DNA of 43,498 nucleotides, taken from contig JAQXLK010000203.1 of assembly GCA_029012085.1 (NCBI GenBank), forward strand, positions 1 to 43,498, in the 5' to 3' direction. This DNA comes from Clostridiales bacterium. GTDB lineage: Bacteria; Bacillota; Clostridia; Lachnospirales; Lachnospiraceae. The notes under the pieces are model-generated. The model made no database searches and was not told the DNA's origin. It was given only the letters and a program-made list of their open reading frames with translations. Position numbers and translations under genes: made by a program. This document shows, piece after piece, positions 9,429-16,204 of the stretch. The first letter of the stretch is position 1. Each line of letters begins with the position of its first letter.

Positions 9429-9431
9429 AAC
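9416..9431. promoter_or_regulatory. Predicted iron-regulator operator copy 1, overlapping feoA1 -10
   Basis: GTTAGT-GTAT-ACTAAC. Confidence 0.65.
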
Positions 9432-9473
9432 TGTGAAGAAGCAAGGATATTTATGAAGATTGGAGATGATTTT

Positions 9474-9683
9474 ATGCCACTTACAATGGTAAAAGAAGGT
9501 GAAGCAAACGTAATCAAAAAAATTGGCGGTAAAGAAGATACCAAAAGATTTCTGGAAAATCTTGGTTTTGTAGCAGGAGGGACGGTAACAGTAATCTCTA
9601 TGATTAATGGCAATGTAATTGTGAATGTAAAAGACTCAAGGGTTGCAATTGGAAAAGATATGGCAAACCATATTATGGTGTGA
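9474..9683 (+). CDS. feoA: FeoA family protein (ferrous iron transport)
   Basis: ANVIKKIGGKEDTKRFLENLGFVAGGTVTVISMINGNVIVNVKDSRVAIGKDMANHIMV; start at ATG 9474 with ggag upstream. Confidence 0.85.
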   Translation: MPLTMVKEGEANVIKKIGGKEDTKRFLENLGFVAGGTVTVISMINGNVIVNVKDSRVAIGKDMANHIMV

Positions 9684-9707
9684 GAATAAGAGAAAAGGAG
9701 AAAAAGA

Positions 9708-9929
9708 ATGAAGACATTAAAAGAAGTAACCTGTGGTGAAACCGTTATGGTAAAGAAGCTGACTGGCGATGGTCCGGTGAAGAGACGAATTATGGATATG
9801 GGAATCACAAAGGGAGTAGAGGTTTTCGTGAGAAAGGTAGCACCCCTTGGGGATCCGGTGGAAGTAACAGTAAGAGGATATGAGTTATCTCTTCGAAAGG
9901 CAGATGCGCAGATGATAGAAGTAGAATAG
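9708..9929 (+). CDS. feoA: FeoA family protein (second copy)
   Basis: VKKLTGDGPVKRRIMDMGITKGVEVFVRKVAPLGDPVEVTVRGYELSLRKADAQMIEVE. Confidence 0.9.
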   Translation: MKTLKEVTCGETVMVKKLTGDGPVKRRIMDMGITKGVEVFVRKVAPLGDPVEVTVRGYELSLRKADAQMIEVE

Positions 9930-9942
9930 CAATTAATTTCTT

Positions 9943-9970
9943 ATTTTACCTTTTGGGGTAAAATTTTTTT
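9943..9970 (+). terminator. Terminator/attenuator between feoA2 and feoB
   Basis: attttacc-ttttgg-ggtaaaat followed by T run. Confidence 0.7.
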
Positions 9971-9978
9971 GATAATGA

Positions 9979-9994
9979 GTTAGTAAGAACTAAC
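9979..9994. promoter_or_regulatory. Predicted iron-regulator operator copy 2, upstream of feoB
   Basis: GTTAGT-AAGA-ACTAAC; same arms as 9416-9431. Confidence 0.6.
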
Positions 9995-10065
9995 AATGGA
10001 AAGTTATAACGAACACAAGATGGAAAATGAATCAATATAAGATAATGAAAGAGAAGGAGAATAAA

Positions 10066-12210
10066 ATGTCAATAAAAATTGCGTTAGCAGGTAATCCAAA
10101 CTGCGGAAAAACAACATTATTTAATGCTTTGACTGGTTCCAATCAGTTTGTTGGAAACTGGCCAGGCGTTACAGTGGAGAAAAAGGAAGGTAAATTAAAG
10201 AGTGATAAAGAGGTTATTATCATGGATTTACCGGGAATTTATTCTTTATCTCCATATACTTTAGAGGAGGTAGTAGCTCGAAATTATTTAATTACAGAAC
10301 GACCGGATGCAATTATTAATATTGTGGACGGTACGAATATTGAAAGAAATTTATATTTATCTACCCAGATTATGGAGCTTGGTATTCCGGTTATTATGGC
10401 AGTCAATATGATTGATGTGTTAGAGAAGACTGGTGAGAAGGTTTATGTGGATAAGCTGAGCAAAAAATTAGGGTGTGAGGTTGTTGAGATTTCGGCACTT
10501 AAGGGAACCGGAATTGAAAAAGCCGCAGCAAAAGCAGTGGAACTGGCAAAACAGAAAAAAGCAGTTATGCCGGTACATAGCTTTGATACCGAAGTAGAAG
10601 ACGTGATAAAGAGTGTAGAAGATAAGCTAAATGTGCCAGAGGAGCAGAAGCGTTTCTTTGCAATCAAGCTGTTAGAAAAGGATGAAAAGATTAAAGATTT
10701 AATGCAGGAGACAGTGGATGTATCTTCAGAGATTAAGCAGTTAGAAGATGCGTTTGATGATGATACAGAGAGTATTATTACCAATGAACGTTATGTTTAT
10801 ATTACATCCATTATTGGTGACTGTGTTAAGAAAGTAAACGGACAGAAATTGACCATTTCCGATAAAATTGATAAGATTGTGACAAACCGTTTTCTGGCAT
10901 TGCCAATCTTTGCAGTGGTTATGTTCATTGTTTATTACATTTCAGTGACGACGGTAGGTGCTGTTGTTACGGATTGGACCAATGATGTATTGTTTGGAGA
11001 GATTATTCCACCAGCCATTGAGAGCGTTTTGGTAAAGGCAAATTGTGCAGATTGGTTACAGGGATTGATTTTGGATGGTATTGTAGCCGGTGTTGGTGCA
11101 GTGATTGGCTTTGTTCCGCAGATGTTAATTATATTCATCTTCTTAGCATTTTTAGAGTCCTGCGGTTATATGGCCAGAGTTGCATTTATTATGGATCGTA
11201 TTTTCCGTAAATTTGGCCTTTCTGGAAAGTCATTTATACCAATGCTGATTGGTAGTGGTTGTGGTGTTCCGGGTGTCATGGCTTCTCGTACCATTGAAAA
11301 TGACCGGGACCGTAAGATGACGATTATGACAACGACTTTCATTCCTTGTGGAGCAAAGCTTCCGATTATTGCATTGATTGCCGGAGCATTCTTTGATAAT
11401 TCAGGCTGGGTTTCATGGAGTTCGTACTTTGTAGGAATCGCAGCAGTTATTTGTTCTGGTATCATTTTAAAGAAGACAAAAATGTTTGCAGGTGAGCCGG
11501 CTCCTTTTGTTATGGAGCTTCCGTCATATCATTTGCCAACCGTAGGAAATGTTCTTAGAAGTATGTGGGAACGTGGATGGTCATTTATTAAGAAAGCAGG
11601 AACAATCATTCTTCTTTCTACTATCGTATTATGGTTCTTGCAGGGCTTTGCATGGGACGGTGGATTAGTTATGTTAGAAGCAGAAGAGCTTGATCAGAGT
11701 TTCCTTGCTTCTATTGGTAATGTACTTGCACCGATTTTTGCACTGCTTGGTTTTGATAATTGGAAGATGGCAGTTGCAACCATCACCGGTTTGATTGCGA
11801 AAGAAAATGTTGTTGCTACATTTGGTATTCTTTTTGGATATGCAGAGGTTGCAGAGGATGGTGCGGAGATTTGGAGTCAGCTTGCGGCAGCAATTACGCC
11901 TGTTGCGGCATATGCATTTTTAGTATTTAATTTACTTTGTGCTCCGTGTTTTGCAGCCATGGGCGCTATTAAGCGGGAGATGAATAATGCGAAATGGTTC
12001 TGGTTTGCAATTGGTTACCAGACAATTCTTGCTTATGTTGTGGCATTATGTATTTATCAGATTGGCTCACTTATTACAGCAGGAGCATTTGGTGTTGGAA
12101 CAGTAATTGCGTTCTTGTTTGTACTTGTATTTATCTATTTGTTGTTTAGACCATATGAAGAAAGCAAAACTTTGGATGTGAATGAGAAAAAGGTTGTCAG
12201 TGCAAAATAG
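10066..12210 (+). CDS. feoB: Ferrous iron transport protein B
   Basis: GNPNCGKTTLFNALTGSNQFVGNWPGVTVEKKEG, DLPGIYSLSPYTLEE, NMIDVLE; start moved to ATG 10066. Confidence 0.95.
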   Translation: MSIKIALAGNPNCGKTTLFNALTGSNQFVGNWPGVTVEKKEGKLKSDKEVIIMDLPGIYSLSPYTLEEVVARNYLITERPDAIINIVDGTNIERNLYLSTQIMELGIPVIMAVNMIDVLEKTGEKVYVDKLSKKLGCEVVEISALKGTGIEKAAAKAVELAKQKKAVMPVHSFDTEVEDVIKSVEDKLNVPEEQKRFFAIKLLEKDEKIKDLMQETVDVSSEIKQLEDAFDDDTESIITNERYVYITSIIGDCVKKVNGQKLTISDKIDKIVTNRFLALPIFAVVMFIVYYISVTTVGAVVTDWTNDVLFGEIIPPAIESVLVKANCADWLQGLILDGIVAGVGAVIGFVPQMLIIFIFLAFLESCGYMARVAFIMDRIFRKFGLSGKSFIPMLIGSGCGVPGVMASRTIENDRDRKMTIMTTTFIPCGAKLPIIALIAGAFFDNSGWVSWSSYFVGIAAVICSGIILKKTKMFAGEPAPFVMELPSYHLPTVGNVLRSMWERGWSFIKKAGTIILLSTIVLWFLQGFAWDGGLVMLEAEELDQSFLASIGNVLAPIFALLGFDNWKMAVATITGLIAKENVVATFGILFGYAEVAEDGAEIWSQLAAAITPVAAYAFLVFNLLCAPCFAAMGAIKREMNNAKWFWFAIGYQTILAYVVALCIYQIGSLITAGAFGVGTVIAFLFVLVFIYLLFRPYEESKTLDVNEKKVVSAK

Positions 12211-12235
12211 TTGTTTGATATAGGAGGTGTCTTAT

Positions 12236-12370
12236 ATGGGAACATTTGTTGTAGGAATGATAGTGCTGGTAGTGGTGATATTAGCAATTAGAAGTATGGT
12301 AAAAGATAAAAAAGCAGGAAAGTCTTTGCAATGTGGCGGAGACTGTTCGAAGTGCAGAGGTTGTCATTAG
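12236..12370 (+). CDS. FeoB-associated Cys-rich membrane protein (44 aa)
   Basis: MGTFVVGMIVLVVVILAIRSMVKDKKAGKSLQCGGDCSKCRGCH*; taggaggtg upstream; too short for the supplied ORF track. Confidence 0.8.
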   Translation: MGTFVVGMIVLVVVILAIRSMVKDKKAGKSLQCGGDCSKCRGCH

Positions 12371-12376
12371 ATTCTT

Positions 12377-12466
12377 TGTGATTGGAAAAACGGACAAAAT
12401 GTAACCAAAAAGTGTTGGAAAAACGGACAAAATAATAAAAAAACATGTTGGAAAAACGGATAAAAT
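12377..12466. repeat. Three 19-bp direct repeats at 33-bp period, array 1
   Basis: TTGGAAAAACGGACAAAAT at 12382-12400 and 12415-12433; TTGGAAAAACGGATAAAAT at 12448-12466. Confidence 0.9.
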
Positions 12467-12503
12467 GTGGCATACTATATAATATAAAACAGGGGGTAAT
12501 GCC

Positions 12504-13856
12504 ATGTATAGAGAGATTGAAAGAAGAATAGAGAAGTTTTTCAAAGAAAATTCCAAACGTGCGCTTATGATTACAGGAGCCAGGCAGGTCGGTAAAACAT
12601 ATATCATTCGACAGTTTGCAAAGAAGAATTTTCAGTATGTGATAGAGTTCAATTTTTTGGAGAATCTCGATGCTCGAGCCATTTTGCAACAGGCAAAATC
12701 CAGTGAAGATATTTTGCTACGAATCTCAGGGTTGACAGATGTTCCGATGGTACCTGGAAAAACATTAATTTTTTTTGATGAGGTGCAGGAATGTAAGGAA
12801 TTAGTTACAGCAATCAAATTTCTGGTTGAAGAGGGGAGTTATCAGTATATTTTAAGTGGCTCTCTCCTTGGAGTAGAATTAAAAGATATTCGTTCTGTTC
12901 CGGTTGGATATATGCAGATTATGGAAATGTATCCATTGAGCTTTTATGAATTTTGTGTAGCAAATAAGGTAGCAGACCGTGTATTTCGTCATCTATCGGA
13001 TTGTTTTGAAAAACGGAAAGCGGTGGATTCCCTTATTCATGAAAAAATGTTGGATTTATTTCATTTGTATCTGATGATAGGAGGGATGCCTGCGGCTGTT
13101 GCAACTTATCTGGAAACGAATAATCTTAGTACGGTTGCAGAGATTCAAAGAGGGATTGTAAATCTGTATATTAAGGATATTGCAAAATATGATCCGGAGG
13201 ATAAGTTATATCTAAAGGAGATTTTTGAATTGATTCCAAGCGAACTGAATAGTAAAAATAAAAGGTTTATTTTGAAAAAGCTGAATGAAAATTTTAAATT
13301 TTCCAGATATGAGAACAGTTTTATTTGGCTGAAAGAGGCGGGAGTTGCACTTCCAGTATATTGTACACAGGAGCCGGTGATGCCACTTCTCCTATCAAAG
13401 GCTACCAATCTTTTTAAGCTTTTTGCATCGGATGTAGGACTCTTAGCATCCATGTATGCAGATGGACTTCAGTTAAAGATTCTGAATAAGGAGAAGGATA
13501 TAAATTTTGGCGCCATTTATGAAAATGCCATTGCACAGGAGTTGAAAGTACAAGGATTTGATTTGTACTATTTTCAAAGTAAAAAGCAAGGAGAACTTGA
13601 TTTTATAATCGAATATCGGGGAAAAGTATTGCCGATTGAGGTAAAATCAGGAAAATCATATGCAAGGCATCAGGCATTAGACAATGTACTCTCCAATGAA
13701 CAATACGGAATTGATGAAGCGATTGTATTTTGTAATGAGAATATTCGGGTAGAATCAGGTGTGTTTTATTGTCCGATATATCTGGCAGGTCTGCTGAAAA
13801 AGGAAGAAAGCATGGAGGATATGATTTATTCCATTGATTTAAGTGTATTGCAATAA
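12504..13856 (+). CDS. AAA ATPase, AAA_14/DUF4143 family
   Basis: ALMITGARQVGKTYIIRQFAKK (Walker A), TLIFFDEVQECKEL (Walker B), YILSGSLLG, C-terminal GELDFIIEYRGKVLPIEVKSGK. Confidence 0.9.
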   Translation: MYREIERRIEKFFKENSKRALMITGARQVGKTYIIRQFAKKNFQYVIEFNFLENLDARAILQQAKSSEDILLRISGLTDVPMVPGKTLIFFDEVQECKELVTAIKFLVEEGSYQYILSGSLLGVELKDIRSVPVGYMQIMEMYPLSFYEFCVANKVADRVFRHLSDCFEKRKAVDSLIHEKMLDLFHLYLMIGGMPAAVATYLETNNLSTVAEIQRGIVNLYIKDIAKYDPEDKLYLKEIFELIPSELNSKNKRFILKKLNENFKFSRYENSFIWLKEAGVALPVYCTQEPVMPLLLSKATNLFKLFASDVGLLASMYADGLQLKILNKEKDINFGAIYENAIAQELKVQGFDLYYFQSKKQGELDFIIEYRGKVLPIEVKSGKSYARHQALDNVLSNEQYGIDEAIVFCNENIRVESGVFYCPIYLAGLLKKEESMEDMIYSIDLSVLQ

Positions 13857-13936
13857 AAGGATAGATAGTGTGGCAATATTTATTAATGAGGTGATGAGTA
13901 TGAGTAAACACAAACCGGAACATCTTGTTATCATCG
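13857..13936 (+). pseudogene. 5' remnant of uppS-like gene (partial duplicate of about 18943-19022)
   Basis: ggcaatatttattaatgaggtgatgagtatgagtaaacacaaaccggaacat matches ggcaatactcatcaatgaggtgatgagtatgagtaaacataaaccagaacat, then diverges. Confidence 0.8.
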
Positions 13937-13991
13937 TAACCGTTTAGTTATACAAAAAAAGAAGATTTTAGTTTGTGTTTAAAAATGTCCC

Positions 13992-14020
13992 TTGTATTTA
14001 TATCGCTACAGAGATATAAT
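13992..14020 (+). promoter_or_regulatory. Promoter upstream of candidate toxin-antitoxin pair
   Basis: TTGTAT-17 bp-TATAAT. Confidence 0.6.
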
Positions 14021-14085
14021 AAAGAATGTTATTAGTGATTCTGGTTAGCTTTTCATAGCTGGAATTAAGGAAGGCAGGAGCAGAT

Positions 14086-14763
14086 ATGAAGAAAATATTA
14101 TATCATGGTTCAGAGAATATTATAGAAAAGCCTCAATGGGGAAAAGGTGCCTTAACAAATGATTATGGAAGAGGTTTTTACTGTACGGAAAACAAAGAAT
14201 TAGCAATGGAATGGGCATGCGCAAAAAATACAAATGGGTATGCAAATCAATATGAACTGGATATGAGAGGACTGCTCGTGTTGAATCTGAACTCACCGGA
14301 ATATAATATATTAAATTGGCTTGCATTACTGGCAGATCATAGAACATATTGGGAAAAAAGCAGCATTTCTGAGCAGGCAAAAAAATATTTAAAGGAAAAT
14401 TTTTTACCGGATATAAAAAAATACGATATTATTATTGGCTATCGGGCGGATGATTCCTATTTTTCGTTTGCACAGGATTTTGTTGCAAATGCAATTTCAT
14501 TAAGGCAATTAGATAATGCAATGCATCTGGGCAGGTTGGGTGAACAGGTCGTTTTAAAGTCTTGGGAGGCATTTGAGCGGATAAAGTTTATCGATAGTGT
14601 TCCGGCATCAAAAGAAGAATATTTTGCAAAGAAAATGATGAGGGATAAAGAAGCCCGGAGAGATTATCGAAGAAGCAAAGAGCAGTTAGCGGATATGAAT
14701 GATATTTATATGCTTGACATTATGAGAGAGGGAATTAAGAATGGAGATCAACGCTTACAGTAG
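14086..14763 (+). CDS. DUF3990-like protein, candidate ADP-ribosyltransferase-fold toxin
   Basis: KILYHGSENIIEKPQWGKGALTNDYGRGFYCTENKELAMEWACAKN; later LGRLGEQVVLKS; suggests an ART H-Y-[E/Q] arrangement. Confidence 0.65.
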   Translation: MKKILYHGSENIIEKPQWGKGALTNDYGRGFYCTENKELAMEWACAKNTNGYANQYELDMRGLLVLNLNSPEYNILNWLALLADHRTYWEKSSISEQAKKYLKENFLPDIKKYDIIIGYRADDSYFSFAQDFVANAISLRQLDNAMHLGRLGEQVVLKSWEAFERIKFIDSVPASKEEYFAKKMMRDKEARRDYRRSKEQLADMNDIYMLDIMREGIKNGDQRLQ

Positions 14764-15382
14764 GGATTATGTAGAGAATGCACAGAAAAATCTTGGTCAC
14801 ATGCTAGATTATGCGGTTAATTCGTTAAGCTTGAATTTGAATAAATTTTACGAAATGTTTCTTGTTTCCATGGTATCGGAGCAGTTTGAGATTGGAAATC
14901 CAGCATATGTTGTGGGAAAGAATGGATGTGAACTGGCAAAAGAAGTTCTTAGGGATGTCGGAAAAACAGTAGCACATAAGGAAGAGGAGATGTATCTGGA
15001 TAAGTCGCCTGAATATTGGACAGGCTGGGCATTGGCGTTTTATCAATGGTATCGGGGAGTGCGTTTTTCACGAATACAGGAGGCGGTTCCTGTTGAAGTT
15101 GTTCTTGGCATGTACATGACCATGCATGAAGCAGATATCATGAAATTTGTTACGGTTTTGAATGAAAAAATGAAGTCACATTATAAAGAGACTAATTTAA
15201 AAAGGTTACGTAAAAATGCCGGATATTCACAAAGACAACTGGCTGAAGAAGCGGGAATATCAGTCAGGCAGATTCAGTTGTTTGAACAACAAAAGAGAGA
15301 TATTAACAAAACACAGTTGGAAACAGCAGTGAGACTTTCAAAAGCATTGGGATGCAGAATAGAGGACTTAGTGGAACTGTGA
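14741..15382 (+). CDS. HTH (XRE) protein with N-terminal conserved domain, candidate antitoxin
   Basis: C-terminal LKRLRKNAGYSQRQLAEEAGISVRQIQLFEQQKRDINKTQLETAVRLSKALGCRIEDLVE; overlaps the preceding ORF by 23 bp. Confidence 0.75.
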   Translation: MEINAYSRDYVENAQKNLGHMLDYAVNSLSLNLNKFYEMFLVSMVSEQFEIGNPAYVVGKNGCELAKEVLRDVGKTVAHKEEEMYLDKSPEYWTGWALAFYQWYRGVRFSRIQEAVPVEVVLGMYMTMHEADIMKFVTVLNEKMKSHYKETNLKRLRKNAGYSQRQLAEEAGISVRQIQLFEQQKRDINKTQLETAVRLSKALGCRIEDLVEL

Positions 15383-15458
15383 TTGGAAAAACGGACAAAA
15401 TAACGAAAAAATATGTTGGAAAAACGGACATAATAGAAATTGGCAAACCGGACATACT
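15378..15458. repeat. Direct-repeat array 2 (same family as 12377-12466)
   Basis: TTGGAAAAACGGACAAAAT 15383-15401; TTGGAAAAACGGACATAAT 15416-15434; degenerate TTGGCAAACCGGACATACT 15440-15458. Confidence 0.85.
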
Positions 15459-15482
15459 AACAGAAAAAAGTGGTGAGAAGGA

Positions 15483-16091
15483 ATGCCAATAAAGGAAATT
15501 TTGAAATGGGAAAGACCGGAAAATGAAGAAAAGAAAGCAGCTCTTTTGCTGTCGCTACACTGTGCTCCAATATTAAGAGGGAGCAAATCAGCTAATATCG
15601 TGACAATAACCCAGGAAGAGTTTTTTCGAGTATATCATTTATTGGAAGGGACGGAGATTTGTTGTCGTTTTTTTAAAACAAAAGGGGAAATGGGAATTTC
15701 ATATCTATATAGGGAAAAAGAGATTGGAGAATATCTGCACACAGAGAAAATCCAATCTTTTTTAAACGGTTATGGATATCAGGATAGCAGTACTTCTGAT
15801 ATGTTGGAACAGTTAGCGGAACGTATTAGTATGTATAACCATGGAAAAATTGTATTTCCACATGAGATAGGTATATTCCTTGAATATCCATTGCATGATG
15901 TTAAAGGTTTCCTTGCCAATAATGGACGGAATTATGCATATTCCGGTTATTGGAAGGTGTATCAGAATGTGCTGGGTGCACTACAGACATTCAAAAGATA
16001 TGATGAGGATCGGGATTATGTAATTCGGACAGTTCTGACTGGCAGAACAATTCGGGAAATTGTGATGGGCGACAGCGAGAAAAGTATTTGA
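15483..16091 (+). CDS. DUF3793 family protein
   Basis: LSLHCAPILRGSKSANIV, FLNGYGYQ, FPHEIGIFLEYPLHDVKGFLANNG...YSGYWKVYQN. Confidence 0.75.
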   Translation: MPIKEILKWERPENEEKKAALLLSLHCAPILRGSKSANIVTITQEEFFRVYHLLEGTEICCRFFKTKGEMGISYLYREKEIGEYLHTEKIQSFLNGYGYQDSSTSDMLEQLAERISMYNHGKIVFPHEIGIFLEYPLHDVKGFLANNGRNYAYSGYWKVYQNVLGALQTFKRYDEDRDYVIRTVLTGRTIREIVMGDSEKSI

Positions 16092-16204
16092 CAAAAGAAA
16101 AACAGCATTGTAACATAGCAGTGTTAAAACGATTATGCTATGAGTATAATACTCTGTTGAAGAAAGAAAAGAACACAAATCAAAAATTGATAAAATGGGG
16201 GAAG

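Noticed and set aside
12382-12466. CRISPR-like regular repeats
   Set aside because: Only three 19-bp units with 14-bp AT-rich, non-diverse spacers and no cas genes; the same motif recurs as a second short array, so protein-binding or promoter repeats fit better.
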